64,000 nucleotides of DNA from Theocolax elegans (taxonomy: Eukaryota; Arthropoda; Insecta; Hymenoptera; Cerocephalidae): the NCBI GenBank assembly GCA_026168455.1, contig CM047431.1, positions 241,501 to 305,500 of the forward strand. The letters run 5' to 3'. This document shows positions 22,750-31,699 of the stretch, piece after piece; position 1 is the first letter of the stretch; each line of letters starts with the position of its first letter. The position numbers and the translations under genes were made by a program. The notes under the pieces were generated by a model. It was not told the DNA's origin and did no database searches. It worked only from the letters and a program-made list of their open reading frames with translations.

Positions 22750-23025
22750 TAAGCAGGTATAGGGAGTCATAACAAATGACGTCATCAAGGTCACACGTGA
22801 GCTTACTTGTTTGTTTATATAAACAAACAATTAAGATAACATTCTTAAGATAACATTCCTTTTTCAAGGTCATTCAATACCCTTCTCAGCCAATAATTAA
22901 ATGACCTTGAAAAAAAGAATGTTATCTTAAGAATGTTATCTTAATTGTTTGTTTATATAAACAAACAAGTAAGCTAACGTGTGACCTTGATGGCGCCATT
23001 TGATATGCCCCTCTATACCTGCTTA
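22750..23025. repeat. Fold-back repeat with TGTTTGTTTATATAAACAAACA core
   Basis: TAAGCAGGTATAG at 22750 returns inverted as CTATACCTGCTTA ending at 23025. Each arm itself contains a perfect 22-bp palindrome and a doubled ACATTCTTAAGATA word, so the DNA could fold at two levels. No coding potential. Confidence 0.75.
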
Positions 23026-23039
23026 CAGTATTTAACTAT

Positions 23040-23350
23040 AAGGTTATTGACCTCGTAAAGGAATGTTATTTTAAGAATGTTATCATATTTGTTTTGTTAT
23101 ATCCTTGGAAAAAGGAATGTTATCTTAAGAATGTTATCTTAATTGTTTGTTTATATAAACAAACAAGTAAGCTAACCCATGACCTTGATGGCGCCATTTC
23201 ATATGTCCCTCTATACCTGCTTAAAGTATTTTACGATAAGGTTATTGACCTCGTAAAGGAATGTTATTCTAAGAATGTTATCTTATTTGTTGTATAAACA
23301 AACAAGTAGCCAAATACGTGACCTTGATAACGTCATTGTTTTATAGTGTA
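23040..23350. repeat. Additional arms of the same fold-back repeat
   Basis: A third arm (about 23106-23222) repeats AAAGGAATGTTATCTTAAGAATG through CTATACCTGCTTA in direct orientation to the second arm. A shorter, more diverged version occupies about 23240-23350. Partial arm duplication is the simplest explanation. Confidence 0.6.
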
Positions 23351-23468
23351 TCACTATACTTGTATACGGTATTACTCGTAATCTTTTTTTCTTTTTTTTT
23401 ATACGTTCTCATTTCTCCTACGGTCTTTGAACCTGTAAAACTTAGGTTACTAATTTTTTTTTACTCAC

Positions 23469-23648
23469 TTAAGTAAGTCTCTTGTATCCTTGTTTGTTTG
23501 TAACAAAAGCACAGTTTTTAAAATAATGATTTGTTTTTGTTTTATCTTTTTCCTTAGACTTCTTTTCTAATAACGGTTGCCGTTCTTCAGGTGTAAAGTT
23601 ATTTGTATAATTTTTATTATTAAAATTTTTACTATTTGTATTACCCAT
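23469..23648 (-). CDS. Small protein (59 aa) with N-myristoylation-like start and acidic dileucine motif
   Basis: ATG at 23648, stop TAA at 23469-23471. The product begins MGNTNSK, fitting the N-myristoylation rule (Gly2, small residue at 6, Lys at 7). After an Asn-rich stretch comes EERQPLLEKK, containing an E-x3-LL sorting signal, then a Lys-rich middle and a short C-terminus. A TATATAA box lies about 50 bases upstream on the same strand (about 23699-23705). I do not recognise a family. It could be a membrane-anchored accessory protein, the first exon of a larger gene, or chance; the combined motifs make chance somewhat less likely. Confidence 0.35.
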   Translation of the reverse strand: MGNTNSKNFNNKNYTNNFTPEERQPLLEKKSKEKDKTKTNHYFKNCAFVTNKQGYKRLT

Positions 23649-23863
23649 CTTGAATGACGGTTAAACAATTACTAAAAGTAAAATATTCTTTGATCTGAGT
23701 TATATAAGACTAGTAAATAACGGTAACTCAATGTAGAGGGGGTAAATTCTAATCTGATTGGTGGAAATGATATATTTTATAGAAGTGGGGATACATTAAA
23801 TAAAATAAGAATTAAGATTATAATTACGTTTTTTATTTTGGTATGATGAGCTTCTTTTTACAA
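23649..23863. other. Spacer between two minus-strand small frames
   Basis: AT-rich, with the TATA-like box described for the neighbouring small frame. Nothing else was recognised. Confidence 0.4.
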
Positions 23864-24598
23864 TTATTCAGATTTTAACATTTGTGTTTCCAAGTTATCA
23901 AGTACAGCAGGTATACTTATCGCACTTATTTCAGACAAAATTAAGTTTAGCAAATTATTATCCATATCAAACATGTGTTCAATTACGTAAAGTTTTACAT
24001 CATTTTCATAAAGTGTATAATATTTATCAAATCTTCCACTTTTACATAACATTTTTAAATCAGTCTCACTGTCCTTTTCAATAACCCTTTTGAAATATTC
24101 AATTATGTATTCCATCACTTTATTAACATTATCACAGTATTTTGTAAGTTGCTCGAGTCTCTGTTGTATGCAAGGAGTCACTAATTTTAATCCGTCAAAT
24201 GTTACTTTCTGCATGCAAGTACTTGGTACATGAACTGATTTTCTTCGTTTGTTCTGACTTTCTTCCCATTGTTGGGATTCCAATTCCTCATCGTTACTTT
24301 CTTCCTCATGCAGTTTCTCTTCCACAATTATGGATTTTAATTTAAACGAGGATTGATACAGTATTTTATGAGAACTTGTTTCAATAAAGTTTGATTCACT
24401 AAACTGTTTAAATCTGTAACATTCCTGAAGGTACGAATCTATCTCATCAAACTTGTTTGTGAATTCAGTCCACGAATTCAAATCAAATTTAACGTGGTAA
24501 GTTGGGTATGCAGTGGAGACCCCAATAGACATATGATTGCAAATTGACAGCAACTTTGCAAAAAAAATTTGTACCTGTTTATCCAAAATTTGCGTCAA
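23864..24598 (-). CDS. Hypothetical protein, ~244 codons, no recognised family
   Basis: A continuous frame whose first codon is TTG at 24598; the first internal ATG encodes MSIGVSTAYPTYH, 22 residues further. It has an acidic Glu/Ser-rich middle (HEEESNDEELESQQWEES) followed by a basic KRRK patch that could be a nuclear signal. The helical C-terminal half contains VMEYIIEYFKRVIEKD and NLLNLILSEISAISIPAVL. It lies on the same strand as the Polinton genes, about 1.3 kb past the protease. It may be an accessory gene, an exon of something longer (no upstream ATG), or a relic. Function is not assigned. Confidence 0.4.
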   Translation of the reverse strand: MTQILDKQVQIFFAKLLSICNHMSIGVSTAYPTYHVKFDLNSWTEFTNKFDEIDSYLQECYRFKQFSESNFIETSSHKILYQSSFKLKSIIVEEKLHEEESNDEELESQQWEESQNKRRKSVHVPSTCMQKVTFDGLKLVTPCIQQRLEQLTKYCDNVNKVMEYIIEYFKRVIEKDSETDLKMLCKSGRFDKYYTLYENDVKLYVIEHMFDMDNNLLNLILSEISAISIPAVLDNLETQMLKSE

Positions 24599-25305
24599 TG
24601 TAAGTCCTTATTTATTATAAATTTGCTTCAAATCATTTACATGAAAATAGTGACAGCAAATTTATATAAAATTAAAGTCAATTGTTGCATAAAATTATTA
24701 CTTTTTAAATAGCAAGTATTGCTATAAATGTGCTTTTATTTTGTTGAAATAATATTTTAAGTAAATATAATAGAATACTTATATTATTTTTGTGCAACTA
24801 GATCACACGTCGCATCGCCACAACTAGTAAATGTGTTAGACTCTTAAAATTGCAAAAAAAGTAACAAAACTTGAAATACTTCACAAAAACACAGATTTTC
24901 TTGAATAAAAAATACGTTGAAATTATTATTTTCATGATTGCAAAATAGCAACAAATTATCATCAACTCTTGTTGCAATATACTGCACTATGTAAGCATTT
25001 ACTGATTTAATTTTGCTACCAATTTGCTGAAAAAGAATTTTTCAGATTATGATATATTTCTTAGCAAATATATACCAAAATTATATCAACTCGTGTAGCA
25101 GAGTTAAATAACAAATTAATCTAAATCTGCGTCCTTATTTGTTAGCAAATTTATAGCAATTATTTGTTGCAACTTTTTTTAACAATTTTACATAAAATTT
25201 AGGTACACGTCACTATTATGTAAAGTCTTGTTAGCTAGTTTAACACAAGTTGTTTTCAAAAATTGTGTAGCAAGTTTTAACGAAGTTTTGTCTGTGCAAC
25301 TTTGT
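24599..25305. other. AT-rich DNA without recognised features
   Basis: Repeated short words such as AGCAAATTTATAGCAA and TGTTGCAA recur irregularly, suggesting an old degenerate repeat. No frame or RNA gene was seen. Confidence 0.4.
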
Positions 25306-25482
25306 CTATTGGGGGAGTTTTATAATTGGAGAATAACGGCCGTTTGAGTTTTCCAATCCAATTGATATACGTTTTGAATGAGATTTATTTAAATTGTATG
25401 ACGTTGCCAAGAGTAAGTTCCCGTATAAACCACAAACTGTTTTTTCCGTCAGTAGACGACGTTCTTCCGTTTGAGTAGCCAT
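25306..25482 (-). CDS. Small hypothetical protein (58 aa) beyond the Polinton protease
   Basis: ATG at 25482 (MATQTEERRLLTEK) to a stop at 25306. The middle is LYGNLLLATSYNLNKS and the end is IGLENSNGRYSPIIKL. Same strand as the Polinton block and about 400 bp from it. No family recognised. The polar, compact composition is compatible with a real small protein, but there is no second line of evidence. Confidence 0.3.
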   Translation of the reverse strand: MATQTEERRLLTEKTVCGLYGNLLLATSYNLNKSHSKRISIGLENSNGRYSPIIKLPQ

Positions 25483-25894
25483 ATTCTTATTAAAACAGTA
25501 ATGCACGATTTTAACGTCAAAGTTTCTGAAACAGAACTAAGAAGGCTCGAAGCGACGTACCGTTTTATAAGTGTACTCCCACCACTAATTGTATCCTTAC
25601 GTCATAGGGAGAAATAGTCAACCGACCAATGAGATATACAGCTATCCCTCCACTGTAACTATCAATTTAACTTATCTCTTAGTAGAGGGGAAATGAAATG
25701 AAATACCTTTAATATTTTATCTTTGACGTTCTAAGAAATTATTACGGTTGGTTTTTGTTACATCCGGTTTATTTCTACGAAATGAATATGCTAAGAAGAG
25801 AATAGGTAATTTTATACTTATCACATATAAATAGGAAACAGTGATATTGGAATGTAAAAGACTAAACACATACGGGTATACTATTACACTACGT
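25483..25894. other. Region beyond the Polinton protease, possible element end
   Basis: Contains GTAGAGGGGAAATGAAATG and other unremarkable AT-rich sequence. Polinton terminal inverted repeats would be expected near here, but no matching inverted copy was found at 32823-33057. Confidence 0.35.
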
Positions 25895-26443
25895 TTATTT
25901 CATGTAACATTTTTTTGCAATACATGACTGGTTACGTATTCCAGATCCTATAGATCGCTCATTATTAAATACGTGTACTTGATTGGATAACTTAACATTA
26001 TTATTTTTTAATATATTTGAATACAATTTTACAACTATTTCATCGTTTTTTCTTGAATTTGTAGAAAACTTGTTACAAAATGAGAGTAAATTATTATAAT
26101 GGTACATATGATAAAGAAACACAACACAATACTGTCCACACACTTTCGAATCAATACTTTGCAATTTTTTCGTATTCCATCGGTATTGTACGCAGTTTCT
26201 TCTGATTCCTTCGATATGATGAGAAGAGAGTGGGGGGACTCCGTAACTGTCAAAGTATGTTCCGTACCCATTTTTATCTATATAGATAGCAATCCAATGC
26301 GATCCTTTTTTAGTATGATCATCGGTATTTGCAACAATTGCAACTGGTTTTTCCATTAATCTGGGAATGCGGTCAGCAGCATACACTCCTATAGTTTTAG
26401 CTTTCAGTTTTGCAATCACTTTTAGTATTTGCTGCGTATTCAT
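25895..26443 (-). CDS. Adenain-like cysteine protease (Polinton PRO)
   Basis: 182 residues, close to the size of adenovirus protease. Expected catalytic residues are visible: His49 in GSHWIAIYID, Asp65 in YFDSYG, a Gln at about 96, and the nucleophile Cys102 in VCGQYC. This is the C5/Ulp1-like order His-Asp-Gln-Cys. Family knowledge: it matures capsid precursors during virion assembly. ATG at 26443 lies inside the end of the upstream gene (47-bp overlap). The C-terminus is Asn/Ser-rich with extra Cys and Lys. The frame is intact. A polyadenylation region probably lies in the AT-rich stretch just past 25895. Confidence 0.88.
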   Translation of the reverse strand: MNTQQILKVIAKLKAKTIGVYAADRIPRLMEKPVAIVANTDDHTKKGSHWIAIYIDKNGYGTYFDSYGVPPLSSHHIEGIRRNCVQYRWNTKKLQSIDSKVCGQYCVVFLYHMYHYNNLLSFCNKFSTNSRKNDEIVVKLYSNILKNNNVKLSNQVHVFNNERSIGSGIRNQSCIAKKCYMK

Positions 26444-27128
26444 TTTTTAAGTATTTTTCAATGTCGTACACATCATCCTTATCTGCTGCATCAACTTCGT
26501 CATATTCTGATCGTGCAAATCTACTATGATTATATACTGTTCGATTGACTCTAAAAATGCGACTGTTGAATCTTCGATTTCGCATTGCTTTATAAAGTCT
26601 TTCACTATCATTTTCTTCACTTTCCGAGGAAGTATCTCGAAGTATCGACAGTAACCACTTTCTTAATAGGTACACTTGATTCAGAGCACATACGAAGCGT
26701 TTATCTCTAACAACTATATGACGATGAGACATGCATGAAATGCTTCGATGATTATTTTTCAGATCTTTAAATGTCGGTGATAACATTTGCTCAACGTTCA
26801 TAACTTCACAAGCTACCACCTTTTCAAGATATTCCTGTTTCTCGTGTCCACGAGTATAAAACCTATTTGTGGCTTTTGACAGGGACCGTAAATGTTCTTC
26901 AAGCTGTTCTACACTAATATCACCATCGTTCCATCTTATACCATGATAATAGTTCGATACATACTGATTACACCGTTTGATTTCTAGCGGTAACTCAGAG
27001 TATTCATGTGGAGACTTGATCACCCAATGGCAAAACATCCGTTCACTTAAAGAAATTACTGCCACTTCCTTAGGAATGAAGGTGTTGTTCCAATTTCTTA
27101 AACCTTGTATATCTACGATGTAATCCAT
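26397..27128 (-). CDS. Conserved Polinton-associated protein (243 aa), function uncertain
   Basis: Starts MDYIVDIQGLRNW, with ATG at 27128. The N-terminal VDIQG...FIPKEVAVISL block and the WVIKSPHEYSELP block recall a family I associate with arthropod Polinton-like elements, from memory only. The hydrophobic strand with an early Asp is reminiscent of RNase H-fold or exonuclease starts, but a catalytic set cannot be confirmed. The C-terminal half is Arg/Ser-rich and acidic toward the end. It sits between the major capsid gene (82 bp upstream) and the protease (overlapping), so is likely expressed with the virion genes. Confidence 0.65.
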   Translation of the reverse strand: MDYIVDIQGLRNWNNTFIPKEVAVISLSERMFCHWVIKSPHEYSELPLEIKRCNQYVSNYYHGIRWNDGDISVEQLEEHLRSLSKATNRFYTRGHEKQEYLEKVVACEVMNVEQMLSPTFKDLKNNHRSISCMSHRHIVVRDKRFVCALNQVYLLRKWLLSILRDTSSESEENDSERLYKAMRNRRFNSRIFRVNRTVYNHSRFARSEYDEVDAADKDDVYDIEKYLKNEYAANTKSDCKTES

Positions 27129-27210
27129 TTTGATAAGTTAGCGTTCACTCGTTGACTGTGAAGTGTTATGTAGAAACGCCCGTTTTTATTCACTCATCCC
27201 CACCTTAAAG

Positions 27211-28548
27211 TCAAGCGCCAAAATCCGTAATAATTTGACGACTTGAATCGATTTCAAGAACGTTATCAAATTCGCTGTACACTATGCAATTAATTGTAGA
27301 AGTCAAGGCTTCTTCGAATTTCAATTCTATACGAACACTTCCATGTTTCACCAAATTCCAGTGCATGTTTGAATTTGCTGCAAGGTCGGGCGTTAAATCA
27401 AAAGCAAAGAGACAATAGCCTCTGTTGTATTCGGTACGCGGTATGTTGATTGGTTCGTTTAGAAAATGTATTCCACTTCCAGAAAACAATGTTTGATAAG
27501 CTTCTACGTACAGAGGATTATCTCCGCTAAATTTTGGTTGTAATGGCTTTCCAGGCACTTGTACACCATCAATGTACAGTGAAAGATGATTGATATTGTA
27601 GTGATGGAAATTAAATGGATTATATTTTCGATTTCCATTAAAAGCTTTGTTATCTACAAACCCAATTATAATTCTTTTAGGTAATTGTCCAAGAATAACA
27701 TTGTCCAATGTATCTCCGAAAATACCACTGTGTAAAGTAAAAGATTTCACTTCTACACGACTAATAGGATATTTTGCTGTCGATTTGGTTAGAGCATTTG
27801 CATGAGCTAGTATTATACCAGGACTTACACGAACTCGACGAACGATGAGTGAAGCTTTCTTTATATGAACACTAAATTTATCGTTTTCTGCGGCATCCAT
27901 TAGACAAAATGAATCTTTACTACGTACCAAGCGTATCCTCAGTTCTACACCGTTGAGTAAAAATTTATTCTGATTAAATACATCACAGTGCAAATGACCC
28001 ATCATGTCTACCGTTTTTTTCCCTCCAGTAAAATATTGTCGGTTCAATAATCCTATATTAGCACCAGGTTCTGAACGTGGTATGATAGGTAACGCATCCA
28101 TTTTTCCAGGAGTATCAATATACCATAACCCCATAGTAAAATTTGAATTCATAGTTTCAGCAGAGTAATTAAGCAATGTTTCGATGTACGCCCTGTACGG
28201 GTACATATTGTTGGGAGGTGAAACGAGCTTTTGATTAAAAAAGACATCAATTTGATTAAAAATTGAATGCAGAAAATTATTTATTGGACCTACTTTTCCA
28301 CTTTCAACTGCATCAACTTCTGTATTTGGTAAAATCTGTACACGTAAACTTAACATGGTATGTGCAAGATCCAAATAGTCTTCTCCACCTGGTACAACAA
28401 ATTCCAATGTTCCATCGTCGCTAAGAGATGATACAGGTTTATAATGAACGAATTGAGAATTTTCTACAGAGGTTTGAGTAGGTGGAAGTGTAAATAAATC
28501 TAGCTCCGATTTCATACATTCACAAGAATTAGCATGTAGAAAAGCCAT
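27211..28548 (-). CDS. Major capsid protein, hexon-like (double jelly-roll)
   Basis: 445 residues, ATG at 28548, stop at 27211. The start FLHANSCECMKSELDLFTLPPTQ and the LDLAHTMLSLRVQI, IDVFFNQKLV and YPYRAYIETLLNY blocks match the pattern of Polinton major capsid proteins. These are predicted to adopt the adenovirus hexon double jelly-roll fold. Also visible are NGVELRIRLVRS and RVEVKSFTLHSG. The length fits the family and the frame is intact. ATG begins two bases after the stop of the frameshift-extended reading of the preceding pVI-like gene, so the two are tightly coupled. Confidence 0.9.
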   Translation of the reverse strand: MAFLHANSCECMKSELDLFTLPPTQTSVENSQFVHYKPVSSLSDDGTLEFVVPGGEDYLDLAHTMLSLRVQILPNTEVDAVESGKVGPINNFLHSIFNQIDVFFNQKLVSPPNNMYPYRAYIETLLNYSAETMNSNFTMGLWYIDTPGKMDALPIIPRSEPGANIGLLNRQYFTGGKKTVDMMGHLHCDVFNQNKFLLNGVELRIRLVRSKDSFCLMDAAENDKFSVHIKKASLIVRRVRVSPGIILAHANALTKSTAKYPISRVEVKSFTLHSGIFGDTLDNVILGQLPKRIIIGFVDNKAFNGNRKYNPFNFHHYNINHLSLYIDGVQVPGKPLQPKFSGDNPLYVEAYQTLFSGSGIHFLNEPINIPRTEYNRGYCLFAFDLTPDLAANSNMHWNLVKHGSVRIELKFEEALTSTINCIVYSEFDNVLEIDSSRQIITDFGA

Positions 28549-28550
28549 AA

Positions 28551-29074
28551 TTATGTAGAACCAAAAATGTCCGATACACTACGTAAAGTTTGCTTTTTCT
28601 TCTTCTTTTTCTTCCTTTTTACGACTGTGCGTCGTTTTTGAGTTTTTTTAGTTATTCGTCCTGATGTATTTACACCTCCTCGTTTAGTTCTATTGTGTGC
28701 TCTCAAACGGTTCTTGGGTAACTGACGTTTTTTTTCCTAGTTCGACGTTTATATCCTGACCCTTTCATTAGTTCAGAAATTTTATTGGCTGCTCTTCTCT
28801 TGAGATTTTGTCCAGATTCACGCATACGAATATTTACTGACTCCTTCATTTTCATTCCACTATTGTTAACATCATCCAAAACGTTTAGTCCTGTTCTAAA
28901 TGCTTCTTTACCTACTGCTTTAACTCCACTGGTAATGTAGGGTAAAACTTTTCTAAAAAGACCGCTTAGAAAACTGCCAATACCGTGTCCCCGTTGGTAC
29001 GGCGAACCGGTAAAAACGTGACGAACATTACCACCTCCAATCTGATCGTTGTAATACGAATTGTATTGGATCAT
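28551..29074 (-). CDS. pVI-like minor virion protein with -1 frameshift extension
   Basis: Zero frame: ATG 29074 to TGA 28703-28705 (123 aa). The family pattern is YYNDQIGGGNVRHVFTG, QRGHGIGSFLSGLF and KAVGKEAFRTGLN, a Gly-rich amphipathic region like membrane-active virion proteins of adenovirus pVI/pX type. At 28727-28733 the bases form A_AAA_AAC in zero frame. A one-base backward slip (or loss of one A from the A8 run) opens a further ~58-residue Lys/Arg-rich tail ending at TAA 28551-28553, two bases before the capsid ATG. Without this extension there would be ~150 bp of unused space in an otherwise gapless cluster. Either programmed frameshifting or a homopolymer sequencing error. Confidence 0.82.
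28727..28733 (-). promoter_or_regulatory. Slippery heptamer AAAAAAC within the pVI-like gene
   Basis: Codons AGG|AAA|AAA|AAC|GTC place the heptamer in the X_XXY_YYZ register. The -1 frame continues for about 58 codons with strongly basic composition and ends against the next start codon. Confidence 0.5.
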
Positions 29075-29090
29075 ATCATTAGATACTAGT

Positions 29091-29891
29091 TTAATTAACG
29101 CGTTTAAAGTGAAGTGTAACTGTCAACGTTCCGTATTCAAATGGCACGTGATTACCATATTGATCTCTTATATCTATTACAATATTTTGAAAACTATTAT
29201 TTAACAATGGAATGTAATTAGGTGGAGAATATTGTTTGATCATGGTTCCACCGCTTTCGTACTTTGCGTTATTGTAGCACACTAAACGGAATAAAGCAGC
29301 TCTGACATCACCTACTGTGTAAGACTCACAAATATCCGTGTAAACAAAAAGTTGATCAGGAATTGCTCTTGCGAGAGAAGCAGGCCTGTCAGCCTCAACT
29401 GTGATTCCATTGAAATTTATCGGAATTCCTGTATCTTTGTAGCTTTCATTTTCAAATCCAAATATGCCTTTGAGTTTTTCTTTAAAGAAAATATAATGAG
29501 TTTGCTCACAATCACAAACTTTATGAAGAGTATAAAACCCCCTTTTTTTAACTGATCGTTTGAGTTGGATGTGATTTGCAAATTCGATTGATTGATTTAC
29601 TGCACGTTGAAGATCGGTAATGTCTTCGTATATGCCTGATGGAAATGAACATATGATATCTGTCGCGATTCTGTCAGTTGAATTGTCAATCCGATACGAG
29701 AAACTCGATTCCTTCTCTTGAATGTGTAATATTGTACATGGAATTTGTATTTCTGTTAACCCTACGCTCCAATGACCATGTAAAGAAATTGCGTGTGACA
29801 AATGCGTGGTGTAACATGACGTGGTATTTTCAGGAAAGTATCGCATGCTACTGTTACTAGGAAGAACTACGTAAAAATTATCACTATCCAT
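29091..29891 (-). CDS. Penton-like minor capsid protein
   Basis: 266 residues, ATG at 29891. Features match Polinton minor capsid (single jelly-roll) proteins: N-terminal FYVVLPSNSSMRYFPENT, GHWSVGLTEIQIP, a Y/F-rich middle (HYIFFKEKLKGIFGF), LFVYTDICES...VGDVRAALFR, and a C-terminal PFEYGTLTVTLHFK strand. Family knowledge: it forms pentameric vertices with the hexon-like protein. It lies seven bases after the integrase stop and 17 bases before the pVI-like start. The frame is intact. The fold is inferred from family pattern, not computed. Confidence 0.82.
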   Translation of the reverse strand: MDSDNFYVVLPSNSSMRYFPENTTSCYTTHLSHAISLHGHWSVGLTEIQIPCTILHIQEKESSFSYRIDNSTDRIATDIICSFPSGIYEDITDLQRAVNQSIEFANHIQLKRSVKKRGFYTLHKVCDCEQTHYIFFKEKLKGIFGFENESYKDTGIPINFNGITVEADRPASLARAIPDQLFVYTDICESYTVGDVRAALFRLVCYNNAKYESGGTMIKQYSPPNYIPLLNNSFQNIVIDIRDQYGNHVPFEYGTLTVTLHFKRVN

Positions 29892-29897
29892 TGTTTT

Positions 29898-30980
29898 TTA
29901 AATCTGATTAATTTCACTGGCTTTCACCCAAGAGTTAAATTTGTGGGGATAACCTAACCACTTTACTAATACTTGTTTGTTTGAACCACGCCCTTTACTT
30001 TTGATGATGCGTTCAATCTTAAATTCAGATCCTTTGCGTACACGTTTGTCACCTACCAAAACTAATTCTTCAGGGTAGAAAAAACCATCAATCAGTTCAT
30101 TATTTAAGTCTGTTAGTTCATAAGTGTATAAATTTTGTCGCACAGAAACGCGAGAGATTTTGAAAATTTCTTCACTGTAGTTTTTCTCATAACCTTTTTC
30201 AAAGGTACCTTTTGCACGACTGATACGGACATAATCATCCACTTTGTATATATAGGAACGAGATAACTTTCGTTGATTTAAAGCACGTTTCTGTAAATTT
30301 TTTCTCGCTTCGGAAGCATTGTAAACAGTAACATTAGCCGGTATCATCTGAGTACCGGTGTGTCTTGTGTGATTGTATGCGTTAACAATTTTATCAATTA
30401 TATCGATATATCTGTGAGTATTTTTATGTGTAAAATATCTGTACATACGTTCCTTTAACGTTCGATTTAAACGCTCTACAACAGCGGCTTTAACATCTGG
30501 ATTACGTGCTACACGAAACAAAATCCCCTTTTTCTTGAGAAATTCTTGAAAATTAGATCCAACAAATTCTTTCCCTGCATCAGACTGTACGTATACAGGT
30601 ACTCTTCCATTTGATCTCGAAAGTATATTTTGAAAAGCATCGGATACTGTTTTTGCACTTTTATTACGCAATACCTCTATCCATGCATACTTACTGAGAA
30701 TGTCTATTACTACCAGTATGTAACAGTATCCATCGTTATCAGATTTGAGCGATTGCATGTCACATAAATCCATCTCCCAACAATCGTCGACGTTAGAAAC
30801 GTTGTAATATAATCTAGGAAACTTACGACGAATTGGTCTGTGTAAAGTGTATGCATCTTGATTACTCAACCATTCGTATATCCGATTTTTTTCTTTACGA
30901 TTTTTTTTTTCGATCAACTGACGAGCACCAGTGTAACCATTAGCATGGGAAACATCATAATATTTTCTAACGTAAGGCAT
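29898..30980 (-). CDS. Retroviral-type integrase with C-terminal chromodomain (Polinton INT)
   Basis: I use ATG 30980 (MPYVRKYYD), three bases after the previous stop; a GTG start at 31004 would overlap. DDE core: Asp at about 71 in WEMDLCDMQ, Asp in VQSDAGKEF and Glu in VVERLNRTLKERM. An SH3-like stretch follows (YKVDDYVRISR, YFYPEELV-like). The last ~45 residues, FKIERIIKSKGRG...VLVKWLGYPHKFNSWV, form a chromodomain. Chromodomains steer integrases toward modified histones, which fits residence beside heterochromatic satellite. Intact, about 360 aa. Family: Polinton c-integrase. Confidence 0.93.
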   Translation of the reverse strand: MPYVRKYYDVSHANGYTGARQLIEKKNRKEKNRIYEWLSNQDAYTLHRPIRRKFPRLYYNVSNVDDCWEMDLCDMQSLKSDNDGYCYILVVIDILSKYAWIEVLRNKSAKTVSDAFQNILSRSNGRVPVYVQSDAGKEFVGSNFQEFLKKKGILFRVARNPDVKAAVVERLNRTLKERMYRYFTHKNTHRYIDIIDKIVNAYNHTRHTGTQMIPANVTVYNASEARKNLQKRALNQRKLSRSYIYKVDDYVRISRAKGTFEKGYEKNYSEEIFKISRVSVRQNLYTYELTDLNNELIDGFFYPEELVLVGDKRVRKGSEFKIERIIKSKGRGSNKQVLVKWLGYPHKFNSWVKASEINQI

Positions 30981-30982
30981 TT

Positions 30983-31693
30983 TTATGCAACAATTCTCAA
31001 CCACTTTTCACCTCTTACCGACGCTTGAGGTGTTTCACTAATTTTTCTCTTCAATTTTTTGGGATAAACTCTTTCAATCAATTTTAACAGGTTTACATTT
31101 CCAACAAGATTTACAGGAGTTTGAGACAACGATATAAACCTAGCTATTTCAATAGCTCCTGTAGGTTCCTCCACTGTCTTTTTATTTCTGAGTGTGTAGT
31201 TTACAATTTCTACAACGTTAGAATTGGGTATAGGTTTATTATCTATTAATACAGTTCCACATTCATTCCAAGTTAAACGGTGAAGATTATTAGTTTTCCA
31301 GTATTTAAGAAGTATTTGACCTTTCTTTTTGTACGTTTTTGGAAGAGTATCAATAATTTCCTGTTCGGATAATGTTGTTGCGTTTACCTCTTCGTTTTCA
31401 TCTTCTTCTTCATTTTCTATGGTACGCTCAATATTTTTAAAGTGTAAATATCGACGTAATACTTGTAAATATTTTAGACTCTTTTCTCGTTCGTCTCTTA
31501 TACTCTTGGAGAATAAGATGTCGTGCATTTCGGCATCAAGGCGCGATAACACATTACCTTTTGTTTGAATTCCACATTCTTCCGACGTGTCCTTTACGTA
31601 ATCTTGTTGTTGTTGTTGTTGTTGTTGTTGATGTAGAACTGTATTTTGAAACACGTCTTCGGGAACCATCACCATTTTTTTAGCATGATTCAT
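30983..31693 (-). CDS. Conserved Polinton protein (236 aa) with polyGln tract
   Basis: ATG at 31693, six bases after the preceding small frame. The N-terminal KKMVMVPEDVF is followed by about nine Gln encoded by CAA repeats. Then come the blocks SRLDAEMHDILFS and SLKYLQVLRRYLHF, an acidic Glu/Asp run, and IIDTLPKTYKKKGQILLKYWK. I recall similar blocks from unassigned Polinton/adintovirus structural-region proteins, without a known function. Position between capsid-associated genes and integrase suggests a virion or assembly role. The frame is intact; its stop at 30983 is just before the integrase ATG. Confidence 0.7.
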   Translation of the reverse strand: MNHAKKMVMVPEDVFQNTVLHQQQQQQQQQDYVKDTSEECGIQTKGNVLSRLDAEMHDILFSKSIRDEREKSLKYLQVLRRYLHFKNIERTIENEEEDENEEVNATTLSEQEIIDTLPKTYKKKGQILLKYWKTNNLHRLTWNECGTVLIDNKPIPNSNVVEIVNYTLRNKKTVEEPTGAIEIARFISLSQTPVNLVGNVNLLKLIERVYPKKLKRKISETPQASVRGEKWLRIVA

Positions 31694-31699
31694 TTTCTC

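Noticed and set aside
24599..25895. Possible DNA polymerase B remnant beside the Polinton
   Set aside because: No polymerase motifs such as SLYP or YxDTD were found on either strand in the flanks.
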